Notes under the pieces: generated by a model
What the model was told of the DNA's origin: nothing
Database searches by the model: none
The model's input: only the letters and a program-made list of their open reading frames with translations
Assembly: GCA_024500155.1 (NCBI GenBank)
Contig: CM044868.1
Coordinates: 45,606,165 to 45,670,164 of the forward strand
DNA length: 64,000 nt
Source: Chenopodium formosanum
Lineage: Eukaryota > Streptophyta > Magnoliopsida > Caryophyllales > Amaranthaceae
Reading direction: 5' to 3'
Shown here: positions 48,932-59,905 of the stretch, one piece after another
Layout of the letters: each line of letters opens with the position of its first letter
Numbering within the stretch: position 1 is the first letter of the stretch
Made by a program: the position numbers and the translations under genes

Positions 48932-50222
48932 ATGGAAAAGAGAAATATATCTAACGATGACCTCATTGGAATTCTTGACCGAAGCTCCACATGGATGGAT
49001 AGCATCCGGTCTTATCTTGCAGACCGCACGCTCCCTGATTCACCCCAGGAGGCGGCTGCTCTAAAGAAGAAAGCGACAAACTTCGAGCTAAAGCAAGGAG
49101 AACTCTTCAAAACTGGTTTCTTGAAACCCCTGTTGAAGTGTGTTACCCCAGAGAAGGGTAAAGAGGTCCTCGAAGATTTGCATGCGGGTTTTTGCGCCTC
49201 CCATATAGGGGGCAGGTTCTTAGCTGCCAAGGCCAGGCGGCTCTATTTCTGTCCTACTCTGGAATCGGATGCCATGGAGATGGTTAAAAAATGTGACAAG
49301 TGCCAAAAATTTGGAAAGCTCATCCATCGTCCGGCCACATACCTGACGGCCATCTACAGCCTAATACCCTTTGCCAAATGGGGCATGGACATACTTGGGC
49401 CTTACACCACGGCACCAGGCGGCAAGCGCTACATATTGGTAGCTATGGATTACTTTTCCAAGTGGGTAGAGGCGAAGGCAGTAAAAAACATCAAGACAAA
49501 AGATGTTATTTCCTTCATCTAGAGGAATTATCACTCGCTTCGGGGTGCCCATGTCTATGGTTTTTGACAATGACCCTCAATTTGAGACGCCTCAACTCAA
49601 GACTTGGCTGGGAGAGCAAAGGGTCTCAAGCTTCTTTGCATCAGTCGGTCGGCCTCAAGCAAACGGCTAGGTCGAAGCCTTCAACAAGCTAATCTCAGAC
49701 GGTATTAAAAAGAAAATTGAACGGGCTGGTGGTCTTTGGGCGGATGAATTACCACACGTCCTGTGGTCCATCAGAACGACTGCTAAAGGGGCAACTGGAG
49801 AAACCCCGTTCCTCATGGTGTATGGTGCAGAAGCTGTCCTGCCCATTGAACACTATGAGCCGACTCTTTGAGTCATGTTATATGACGAAGAAGTTAACTG
49901 GGAGGCCATGTGGCTGGCATTGGACTCACTTCCAGAGCGCAGGGGCAATGTTGCCTTGCGCCATGAGATTTATCGTCTGAGAATGACACATGCTTACAAC
50001 AAAAGAGTACACAAGCGTCCTCTCAAAGTGAAGGACTTTGTGCTACGGAAAATGGAGGCAATCGGTAAGGCGAATAAATAGGGATAGCTGACCCCAAATT
50101 GGGAAGGCCCCTACCGAATATATGAGGAAGTAAGAGACGACACCTACCGCCTAGAAGAACCAGACGGCAGGCAGCTGCCTAGAACTTGGAATGTAGACAA
50201 CTTGAACAAGTACTATTTCTAA
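48932..50222 (+). pseudogene. Gypsy2 integrase
   Basis: H2C2 finger: His in HAGFCASHIGG (about 49180-49212) and CDKCQ (about 49293). Catalytic Asp in WGMDILGP (about 49388), second Asp in VFDNDPQF (about 49562-49582), Glu in VEAFNKLI just after a TAG (49668-49670) that replaces the usual Gln of ANGQVEAFNK. One frameshift near 49520. TGA near 49871 and TAGs at 50079-50081 and 50085-50087. The C-terminus has NWEGPYRIYEE and ends NKYYF with a stop at 50220-50222, the normal Tat end. The family role is strand transfer of cDNA into the genome. Confidence 0.9.
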
Positions 50223-51580
50223 GTACGAATGTAAATACCTCAAATTTTGTCATTTCAAATTTGTCTAATGAGAATATGCCTTCATTTCCAACTTGTCTTT
50301 TTTATTAGTGTTTCTTGTACAAAATACAGACGGCCAATATATTTGGAAAGTGTATGTCCCAACAGCAGACACCCCAATCTCTCTAAAGGAGCCGACTGCT
50401 TTAAAGCAGTCGTTCTTACGAAATTCTTTAAGTTTATGCCAACACTTAACAAATATGTGCTTAATTCTTTAAAAGGCCTAAGGCCAGATAAAATCATTTT
50501 GAGGCTAATGGCTGGATTAAAAAAAATAATAATAAATAAAAAAATAAAAATAATAGAGGTCGAATGGTCACAGTCTGCTTCAACCTGAGCATGATCGTCT
50601 GCTCCAACATGAGTCAAATAACCGGCGACACCCATTCGGGCGAATTCGTCGAGGAGAAGCATCTCCGATTTGGGTGGCACATTGCTCTACAAATACATCA
50701 AGCGGCCTTACCAAATGCTAAGGCAGCATTCGCAGTCGTTTGATTTAATCGAAAGTGAAATCTAAAAGGCCAGAATTTTCTAACTATTCTAACATAGTTG
50801 GAAAAGGGTCACTGTTTCATAAGTAAAGGCTATTGAGGCATTAGGCCGGATGCACCTGTTTTTGCTCTAGGCAAGACAGGCGGAAAATTTTTAGTGATCT
50901 ACAAGTCAAGTTAACTTATGAGGCCTTTGGCCAGATACGCCTGTTTCTGCCCAAACGCAGGATAGGCGGACTATTACTTACCAAGAAAACGAGCTAAAAT
51001 ACTTAGCAGATAAAAAAAAAAAAAGAGACTTGTGGGTTGGATGCGCCTGTTTTTTGCTCTTGGGGCAAGACAGGCGGATTAATCTTAAGTAAAATTAAGA
51101 CTAAGTTAAAACTTAACATCTTATCTTGACGAGGCCTTTGGCCGGATGCGCCTGCTTTTATCTCTTGGGTCAAAACATGCGAAGGATTTCTTTTTAGCAA
51201 ATTTGCTAAGTCAAGAATTTTGTATTTCGTTTGAGCCAATGGCCGAATGAAAACAATTATTCATTAGCTCCGGAAGGCCGTCTGTCGAGTGATTAGGGGC
51301 AATTACCATAGTGATTGATTGACTTAGAAACCATGTATACTCTTCTAAGTATCAATAATTTCTAAGTCAATCAATCCACTCAACCAAAACCACTCGACAT
51401 CCGTCCAGGGGCAAGAACATTCGCATGGTATACAGGTTATAATACTTAGCCAAAAAACATGCAATGAAAAAATTTAAAGAACAACAATATGAATAACTTC
51501 AGCCAAACGGCCGAATGATAATACAGGTTAAAAAGTCCAATCGCCACCAGACGATTGGGTAAGACTGTTTGCTGGAAAAG
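50223..51580 (+). other. Gypsy2 post-pol spacer: repeats and hairpin
   Basis: No ORF on either strand is convincing. Four degenerate copies of a unit with gaggcctttggccggatgcg and a following gcctgttttt...caagacaggcgga lie at about 50838-50900, 50917-50975, 51026-51085 and 51126-51190. A two-level inverted repeat occupies 51283-51399. Gypsy3 begins at 51581; the spacer resumes at 56541 and continues to the stop of the antisense gene at 56659. Confidence 0.7.
51283..51399. repeat. Nested inverted repeat / long hairpin
   Basis: Inner arms gattgattgacttagaaa (51313-51330) and its exact reverse complement (51359-51376), 18 bp, with a 28-bp loop. Outer arms tgtcgagtg (51283-51291) and cactcgaca (51391-51399). 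A stem of this size is unlikely by chance in this composition. It could act as a transcript 3'-end structure or small-RNA source, which is speculation. Confidence 0.75.
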
Positions 51581-52296
51581 TGATGTGAATTATTGATCCG
51601 AAAATCAACAAAACACAAGGGATATGTTTAAGTCTAATTCTATACAGGAAATCCACCAAGAATTAAACAAAAACTAAGATTAATCAATTAAGAATCCACT
51701 TAATTAATCAATCCAAACGAATGTTTTATCTAAAACAAGCAAAACAGCAATTGATCACAATCAACAAAAAACTCAAGTATGCAACTTAAGAAATAAATCT
51801 GAATATTAATCTCTGTATAATTCGTGTGTTTTACAGCCCTATTTATAGACTTAGTTTACCTAGGAAGATTAGGACAAGTTCCTAATTCAATCCTAATTAA
51901 ACTAGAATTCTAACTTGCTTGAAGAGCAAGCACCTTGGCGCACAAGCATACACCAAACTCCTTGGAGAACAAGTACACGCCTAAACTGATTTATTTTGCT
52001 AACTAACTGATTTTAAAAGCAACTAAATAAAGATTAAAGATCCTAATGCTTGAACTAAGAAAAACCCTTTCAAGTGAAAGGTAAAAACTTGTAAGCAAAA
52101 TCTAAGTAAAGAAAATTCAAGAAAGTTCAAGAAAGTGAACTAGACTCCAAGAAAAACCACTAAGCAAACCGTGGCTTTGCTTTGATATTTAAGAAAGTGT
52201 CCATGCAATGCTTGGCTTGAATCAATGTTTAGGGACAAGCTATCTTGATGCATGATAAGCAAATCTTCGAAGTTCTCCATGCTTAGACTTGCATCA
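51581..52296 (-). repeat. Gypsy3 3' LTR
   Basis: 716 bp, TG...CA. The pol reading frame enters it and stops at 52140-52142, so about 51 codons of the pol frame are LTR-encoded. On the minus strand a TATA-like tataaata lies near 51839-51847. Confidence 0.93.
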
Positions 52297-54380
52297 TCCT
52301 CCTCTTCTTCGAAAGAATTTGTCCTCAAATCTCGAAGTTCCTCATCAGGAATATACTTAGCCAAATCGCCAACATTGAATGTAGCACTAACTCCATATTC
52401 TCCTGGAAGTTCTAACTTATAAGCATTGTCATTGATCTTCTCAATAATCTTGAAAGGACCTTCACTTCTAGGCATCTACTTATTCTTGCGTTTTCCTGGA
52501 AATATTTCCTTTCTCAAATGTAACCATACCAAGTCTCCAACATTGTAACCTTGTTGCTTTTTATGCTTGTTTGCTCTAGCTTTGTACATGTCATTTACTT
52601 TCTCTATTCTTGTTCGAACTTGAGCATGTAATTTCAGCATACTCTTCAACTTAGACTCGGCATCTTTGTGAATTAACTCACCCTTAGGCAATGGAACAAG
52701 ATCAATTGGAAGTTTCGGATTGACTCCATAGACTACCTCAAAAGGACTATGTTTGGTAGCATATGTAGGTGATCTATTATAAGCAAACTCCGCAAGAGCT
52801 AACTTGATGTCCCAATCCTTTTGTGTCTTACTCACTAACCCACGCAAAAGCGCACCAAGAGTACGATTAGTAACCTCGGTTTGTCCATCAGTTTGTGGAT
52901 GGTAAGATGTACTAAAGAGCAATTTAGTTCCCACAAGCTTCCATAAAGACTTCCAAACGAAACTCATGAACTTTGTATCTCGATCACTCACATTAGTAGG
53001 AATAGGCCAAGTTTTAATAGCCTCTACTTTCGAATGATCAACTGAAACACCATCCTTTGATACAACATAACCAAGAAAAGTAACACTAGGCACTAAGAAG
53101 TAGCATTTTTCAAGCTTAGCATAGAGTTTCTTCTCTCTTAACACTTCAAACACACTTGTTAGATGATTTAGATGATCATGCAAATTTTTAGAGTATATCA
53201 GAATATCATCTAAATAAACAACAACAAACTTGCCAAGGAAAGGTTTAAGTACCACATGCATCAACCTCATGAAAGTGCTAGGTGCATTAGTGAGTCCAAA
53301 CGGCATCACCAACCATTCATACAACCCTAACTTAGTCTTGAATGCTGTTTTCCACTCATCTCCTTCTCTCATTCAAATTTGATGATAACCACTCATAAGA
53401 TCAATCTTAGAAAACAATTGTGAACCATGTAGTTCATCAAGTAGATCATCTAATCTTGGAATAGGAAATCGGTATTTGATAGTGATGTTATTCACACTCC
53501 TACTATCAATACACATGCCCCAACTCCCATCTTTCTTTGGGACAAGTAAAGTAGGCACGGCACAAGGGCTCATACTTTCCCTCACGTATCCTCTAGCCAT
53601 AAGCTCTTCAATTTGCCTTTGCGTCTCCTTTGTTTCTTCCGGATTACTTCTATAGGCTGCCTTATTAGGTAATGGTGCTCCCGGAATCAAGTCAATTTGA
53701 TGCTCTATCCCACGAATAGGAGGTAGTCCCGGAGGTAATTCCTTAGGAAAGACATCCTTGAATTCTTCTAAAACAGATTCCAATTCATACGACCTCTTTG
53801 CTTGTTTATTTTGATCAATTCGAATCTCATTAGAAACAAGTATATATACCACATTGTTGCTGCAAATCTCTTTTTCTAATTCCCTCTCACTAATCAAATA
53901 AGAACTCTTCGAATTAGAGGTAACATTAGAAGGCTTGTTGCTTATCAAAGGTTTTAAAGCAACCGGTCTCTCTTTTTCTCCTTTTCTCACAACATACACA
54001 TTAGTCCTTCCATCAAACTTCACAAATCTATCATATTTCCAAGGACGGCCTAATAGTATATGACAAGCATCCATAGGACAAACATCACACAAAACTTTAT
54101 CATGAAATTTACCAATTGAAAAGGAGATTAAGGCTTGTTTAGTTACCTTAACATCACTCGAATTATTAAGCCAATGAAGCTTATAAGGGCTTGGATGTTC
54201 AGTAGTTGGCCACTTTAATTTGTCTACCAAAGTAGTAGATACCACATTAGTGCAACTCCCCGTGTCTATGATCATATCACACAACCTATCTTCTACCTTG
54301 CACCTTCTAAGAAAGATTTTCTCCCTTTGATTGTTTTCCATAGGTACGGTTTTAGAGTGTAGTGCCCTTCTTAGAACCAA
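52140..54380 (-). pseudogene. Gypsy3 pol: protease, RT fused to integrase core
   Basis: Protease MIIDTGSCTNVVS (about 54280). RT with MSPCAVPTLLVPKKDG, LFSKIDLMSGYHQI, a TGA at 53373-53375 where related elements usually have Arg, VMPFGLTNAPSTFMRLMHV, and intact VVYLDDILIYSK (about 53200). RT then jumps in frame at about 52983-52991 from KTWPIPTNVS to DRDTKFMSFVWKS of integrase. The RT connection, RNase H, the H2C2 finger and the first integrase Asp are missing. The integrase Glu region HPQTDGQTEVTNRTLG and C-terminus remain. TAG at 52476-52478. The tail after IPDEELRDLRTNSFEEEEDD is read through the 3' LTR to 52140. Confidence 0.92.
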
Positions 54381-54431
54381 ACTTTGACCATGAGCCTCGG
54401 GATCAATTTCGTCAATATGCCCCTCCTCTTC

Positions 54432-55544
54432 TTAAAAGTTTTCCTCTTCGTTCTTTTCTTCATAGTCACTACCTTGCTCACACTTAGCTTGTTCTTGTTC
54501 CCACTCTTGAGCAGTCATTACTCTTTTTGATGGACAATTAGTTGCAATGTGACCAACACTACCACACTTGAAGCACTTCCTATCTTCAACAAGTCTTTTA
54601 GGAGCTTCAAACTTTGATTTAGTCTCCTTGTAGTTCGAACTAGAACCACTTTTCTCCAAGCTGTTCTTCTCAAAAGGTTTAGTGAAACCTTTTACAAAGG
54701 GCTTAGTGTACGTCCCTTTCTTCCCCTTTATCTATTTTTCAACTTTCAAAGCTACCTTGCAAACATCCTCAAAGGACCAATATTGTTGCAATTCAACTTT
54801 TTCAGCAATACTGTCATTCAACCCCGAAATAAATCTAGCAATCTTATGCTCAACAATCTCTTCTAAGCCACATATCATGCATAACTTTTCAAATTCACCA
54901 ATATAATTCTCAACAGTCATAGAATTTTGTTTAAAAAGTTGCATCTTAAGATAAACATCTTGAATATAATCACTAGGTACGAACCTCTTTTTCATGTGCC
55001 TCTTGAGTTGTTCCCAAGTTGAGATTCTTGCACGCCCCTCCTTATGCCTCTTCTTCTTTAGATTATCATACCAAAGACTAGCATAACCGGTCAGTTTTAA
55101 TTCAGCCAATTTGCATCTTTTCCTTTCATCATACTCCTTGTAATCAAAGAGTGTCTCGGCCCTTCTAATCCACTCAAAGTATTTTTCAGGTTCATTCATA
55201 CTCCCATTGAATTCGGGAAGATCTAATCTAAGGTTCCTATCATCATCCTTTGGTCTATCTCTTCTCCTAGGCCTTGGTGATTCATCACTTGAGGAATAAT
55301 TATTTCGTGGCCTCCTTGGGTTCCTCCTTGGTTGTTCTTCCTCACTTGAACCAGAATTAGGGTTAGAATTCCCTTTCCTTGAAGAATCTCCAGCAAGAGT
55401 ATCAAGCCTTTTTAATATCTCATCCATCCTTGCTGCCAACTCGTCAATTCGCCTATCTCTTCTAAGATTTTGAGCCTGTTCGAAGGTTAATCCCCTTGGA
55501 ACTTGTGGAACCTCCTCGTCACTCATGATTCCTACACAAACCAA
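54432..55544 (-). pseudogene. Gypsy3 gag with zinc knuckle
   Basis: Opens at 55544, with MSDEEVPQVPRGLTFEQAQN in the first 27 residues, then a predicted helix (RRIDELAARMDEILKRLDTL) and an Arg/Ser-rich linker. The gag core is at about residues 110-260 (YFEWIRRAETLF, GYASLWYDNLKKK, MKKRFVPSDYIQD, MTVENYIGEFEKL). A stop at 54732-54734 separates it from the knuckle CFKCGSVGHIATNC (about 54555-54585), still in the same frame, and a further stop lies at 54432-54434. The family role is particle formation and RNA packaging. The frame continues into protease without a shift. Confidence 0.9.
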
Positions 55545-55819
55545 GTCAGTTCATGCAAAAATCTTGATTAAAAGATCGAATCTTGAAGGAAAACTAAGCA
55601 ACACAAAAACCGGACTCCCAACCGCAAATCAGTGCACAAACACCAAACATTTGAGGCTGTGTAGAGCGCGTTACTCAACTAAAAATTATGAAATTTTATA
55701 TGGTAATAACTGGACGTTTTTAGAGTTCAATGCAAAAAGAATCACGTAAAAATTCTCAGCCAATTGTTCCCAGTTTAATTTTTACCAAAGTTGCGCAAAC
55801 CTGGCTCTGATAACAAAGA

Positions 55820-56535
55820 TGATGTGAATTATTGATCCGAAAATCAACAAAACACAAGGGATATGTTTAAGTCTAATTCTATACAGGAAATCCACCAAGA
55901 ATTAAACAAAAACTAAGATTAATCAATTAAGAATCCACTTAATTAATCAATCCAAACGAATGTTTTATCTAAAACAAGCAATACAGCAATTGATCACAAT
56001 CAACAAAAAACTCAAGTATGCAACTTAAGAAATAAATCTGAATATTAATCTCTGTATAATTCGTGTGTTTTACAGCCCTATTTATAGACTTAGTTTACCT
56101 AGGAAGATTAGGACAAGTTCCTAATTCAATCCTAATTAAACTAGAATTCTAACTTGCTTGAAGAGCAAGCACCTTGGCGCACAAGCATACACCAAACTCC
56201 TTGGAGAACAAGCACATGCCTAAACTGATTTATTTTGCTAACTAACTAATTTTAAAACCAACTAAATAAAGATTAAAGATCCTAATGCTTGAACCAAGAA
56301 AAACCCTTTCAAGTGAAAGGTAAAAACTTGTAAGCAAAATCTAAGTAAAGAAAATTCAAGAAAGTTCAAGAAAGTGAACTAGACTCCAAGAAAAACCACT
56401 AAGCAAACCGTGGCTTTGCTTTGATATCCAAGAAAGTGTCCATGTAATGCTTGGCTTGAATCAATGTTTAGGGACAAGCTATCTTGATGCATGATAAGCA
56501 AATCTTCGAAGTTCTCCATGCTTAGACTTGCATCA
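55820..56535 (-). repeat. Gypsy3 5' LTR
   Basis: 716 bp, same length as the 3' LTR and differing at about nine positions, seven of them transitions by my count. The Met-tRNA-type primer site follows on the minus strand at 55801-55815. The stretch 55545-55800 is the untranslated leader. Confidence 0.93.
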
Positions 56536-56658
56536 AAAAGCCAGAGGAATTGTTAATTTACCCAACCCCTCGATCGATAAAGATACACAAATACTCGGCA
56601 CGAAGGCCGGAAGATGAGATAAATGGCCATTCGGCCGCAGAAATAACTTATAAAAAGC

Positions 56659-59405
56659 TTAAGGGGCCGGGGAGTTATCAACATTGGCAGTCGCATCATC
56701 ACCTGCCAGCTGCTCTTCATTTTCATCATTCTCCTCGTCCCCAGAAGAGCCTAAATGGGAGTCGGCCTCTTCGCCCTCAGCCTCAGCCTTGTTCGCCTCC
56801 TCTTCAGCTTAGCGAAGGAGTTCGGCATTGAAATCCTCGTTTGCTTTATCAAACTTGGATTTCCAGATGCCAAAATCAGCACCCGGCTATACCGCCTCCC
56901 ATGCCATCCGCATGAGGGCCTCATAGGCTTCCATAATTTGTTTGACAAGGGCCTGCTTCTGCTCCTCAGCTCAGGACTGGAACTTGGCCTTCAACTGCGT
57001 CTCCTGGTTCGTCAGGCGCACCTCTAGGGGGCCAACCCGCTCCTTGGCCCTCTCGGCCTCTTTCTTGGCCTCTTGAAGAGGCTCAAGCTTTTCCTTGAGG
57101 CCTTTAATTTCGGCCTTAAGGTCATTGATTTTGGAGCGAGCTGAATCCAAGTCTTTCTTCACCTGCAAGTTGGCGTCCGCCTGGGAATACATCATATTAA
57201 GGGTTAGAAGCTCATTCTGAGCAATTTCAAATTAAGCTCAGTCAAAGGCGGACTCGGCTCGAGCTTTAGCGGTTGTTACCTCTTTAGACTTCTCCTGGAT
57301 TGGCCTTCTTAGCCCCTGGACGCGCATCATAGCCTGAAAATGAGAAAAGAGCCGAATGGTCAAGACCAGTCGGATATGTGCTTAAATACTAAGAAAATTA
57401 AGCTAACTCTTTACCTCATAGAGGTTCCCCAAGATGGCATCCAAGTTGAGAGTGCCGACTCCTTTTACGGACGCCTTGTCCTCTAGGTCAAGCGCCCTCA
57501 GCATATCCTAGGCCATTTGGACGACAGTCGACCTTTGCATAGGAGCTGCAAAATTGAAAGTTAGTCAAAGAAAGTTCTAAGAAACTATCTTGACATAGAA
57601 ATTCAGTAAAGGCGCGGTTTATACCGTCTTGCTGAGCCTCCTCCTCCTTCCCGTGACGCATCTTCTCTCCTGCTGAGCCGACCGCAGTGCTTGGTTGCTT
57701 AAAGCCACCATTCAATGCCTGAGTAGCATCCGGTTTGCCGACCCCCCTGTCAGCTTCGAGAGTAGAGCCGTCCCCTCTCTTGGGCTTGTGAGCAACGTGC
57801 TTCCGGTTCTTGCCGGATGCACTCACATCACCATCCCCAGTTTTTTGAATTTTGGGTTAGGATTGCTTGGAGGGAGAGGGCCTAATGGAACCACTCTGCA
57901 TTAGCAAAAAGGAAGGCATCAGAAAAACAGGCGGGCAAAATTTAACCTTTGTTGAAAAATATACCAAGTGTTATAAATAGCCACCTTGGGAATCCCGGCT
58001 GTTTTCTGCTCGTTACTCGCCCGATTAAGGACGTTTGAGCGGTATTTTGTTGTAGAGACAGCAGCCGGCTTCCTTGTTGCCGAGAGCTTTTCCATATCTT
58101 TGTCTGCACCAAAGGCAGGAGTTAGGCTTTATAAAAATACATTGAAAAACAATTTAAAGGCTGTATAAAATCAGACGGCCAAATACCTCTCGGCATCTCA
58201 GAGCTTAGCCCACAAGCGCCCAAGAACACCCCATCTTCCAGCCACTTGTAAAGGGGAATGTAGCTCTGGGGGACGACTATTTTCTCCCCCTGCTCATTTG
58301 TCCGAACGGACACTTTGAACAAACCCCGATCAAAAATTTCCTCCTAGGCCCGCCTAGGGAGAGGGGGCAAGGCACTCTTGCCAGCCAGGAGGGGCGGATC
58401 CTTGTTCCACCTATTGTATTTTAGGTTCAGTTGGCTATCAGAGGAATGGACAATGTAGAACTTTGTTCTTCAGTCCTTCCACTTGTTCTCCTTGCCGACT
58501 GCCATCATGTACCCCTTGCAGGTGGACAAGGTGTACCAGCCTTCGCCGCCCTTGGCAGGCGCTCGGCTGAGATAATGCATGTGGGCTAATGCAACAAAGC
58601 TGGGATCCACCTCCAGCATTTCACATGCGGCAACGTACCCGATGATATTGACCCATGAATTCGGGACAAGTTTCCAGATACCCAGTTGGTATCCGTCCAT
58701 TATCCTCTCCACGACCGGATGGAGAGGGAAGCGTAGACTAGCCTGAAAAACCGCCTCGTAGCAGCCGAAGGCTTGGTCCTTATAACTGGCCAGGGTCGGC
58801 TAGGTTATCGTGTCATCCTTGTTGGGAACGGACAAGGAGAAGCCATGACCCATTACGGTCTTGCGCTTGAAATTAGCGAGACTGGATGTCATAGAGGTTC
58901 GCTTGCTTTGCGGAACATGGTGATAGTAAGGGGCGTGTTCCAAGCGCCTAGAAGCACTCGGCTCCGCCCAACCTTCCCCCTTTTCCACTAACAAGGATTC
59001 CCTTGTAGTGTCTATTTTTGCTCGGGCCTCCTCTGAGGTAACAGAGGCACTATCAGAAGATGACGAGGCCGAATCGTCATCAGAACTCTCCCCAGAGCTA
59101 GGGGACTGCCGGCTAGGGCCAGCAGGGTCCTCCCCAAGACTCTCCTCCGACGCCTGTTATGAAGGCTCGACCTGGTACTGACTGTCGGCTTCCCGTAGTA
59201 TAGTATCACTGGGGGTTCCGCTTGAAGAAGGGGAAGAGTAATAAGTTGGAGTTAGGGGAAGGTCAGAAGAAGAGTTTGGGGGGTGCTTAGAAATTTCGCT
59301 GGCAGGCACCCTAATAGAGCCGTCAGAATTTACAGTTTCACTGTCTGAATGGTTAAAGGAACCATCCGGCCTATATCTCCTCGTTGTCTACTTTGTTCGA
59401 GCCAT
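56659..59405 (-). pseudogene. Antisense five-exon gene in Gypsy2: Transposase_28-like plus coiled coil
   Basis: Read on the minus strand. Exon 1 59405-58187, exon 2 58103-57985, exon 3 57895-57625, exon 4 57545-57415, exon 5 57333-56659. The four introns are 83, 89, 79 and 81 bp, all GT-AG, and codon phase is kept across every junction (about 805 codons). The N-terminus is Ser/acidic-rich. At about codons 220-330 comes LRFPLHPVVERIMDGYQ...LVPNSWVNIIGY, like the plant 'putative gypsy-type transposon' (Transposase_28) family. Exons 2-3 are basic, and exon 5 is a long Glu/Lys coiled coil (57195-56975) with an acidic tail. Twelve premature stops (59388, 59157, 58800, 58470, 58344, 57857, 57508, 57238, 57232, 56971, 56887, 56809) but no frameshift. 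Tat elements such as Grande are known to carry extra antisense ORFs after pol. The function is unknown. Confidence 0.72.
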
Positions 59406-59781
59406 CGTGTCCTGCAGATGCACAGACACTGTCAGATTTGGAGATGTACTTAAAGGAAAGTTCTCGAACGAGCATTCGACACTCCTAGTTCTAGATTTAG
59501 TCGTCCCCGATGACTGGCTGATCGCTAACCTAGGTCGTGCCGTGTACGTTTGGGAAACCATTTGATAAATGAAAAATGCAAGAAAGAATAAAAGAAAAGA
59601 GCAGGCGGTTACCTTAGAAGAAGGTATTACGAGACGCCTGGTTGGCTGAAGCAGACGGACAGAAAGCCGAGCGTCGGATGCTTGACAAAGTTTAGGTCTT
59701 TGAGAGTCTTTGAAAGTCAAAAGTCCAAATATTTTCCAAGATTCGCAAAGGTGTGAAAACAAAAATGAAGTCAAACCCTCC

Positions 59782-59789
59782 TATTTATA
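59782..59789 (-). promoter_or_regulatory. Possible TATA box of the antisense gene
   Basis: tataaata on the minus strand (within ctataaatagg), 377 bases upstream of the antisense ATG at 59405. A possible 5'-UTR intron, donor gtaacc at 59612 and acceptor tctgcag at 59412, would join the leader to gacacgATG. The minus ATG at 59774 lies too close to the TATA to be the start. Confidence 0.4.
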
Positions 59790-59905
59790 GAAAAGGGGAA
59801 ACCCTTATTTTTCCCCCCAAAACGCAATTTGAAATTCCGTCTAGTCGGATGATGACACCTGTCATAGGTGCCACGTGCAATGCACGTAACCCCTGTGAGG
59901 GGCAA

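Larger units (their letters stand above)
51581..56535 (-). mobile_element. Gypsy3: young, internally deleted Ty3/gypsy element
   Basis: Two 716-bp LTRs (51581-52296 and 55820-56535), TGATGCAAGTC...TTCACATCA on the minus strand, perfect 5-bp target duplication aaaag (51576-51580 and 56536-56540). The primer site ttatcagagccagg (minus, 55801-55815) and polypurine tract gaagaagaggagga (52297-52310) are both adjacent to LTRs. One gag-pol frame spans 55544-52140 with four internal stops and a deletion fusing RT to integrase. The LTRs differ at about nine positions by eye, so it is the youngest datable insertion here. Confidence 0.95.

Noticed and set aside
51581..56535. Segmental duplication as explanation of the 716-bp repeats
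   Set aside because: The TG...CA ends, primer site, polypurine tract and 5-bp target duplication show they are LTRs.
57488..57545. Continuation of the minus ORF past 57625
   Set aside because: That reading crosses the predicted intron 57546-57624; the spliced frame gives coherent protein sequence while the read-through does not.
59388..59774. 128-codon minus ORF upstream of the antisense gene, ending MARTK
   Set aside because: Its ATG sits beside the TATA box; only the last five codons belong to the likely start at 59405. The MARTK start resembles histone H3, but nothing after it does.
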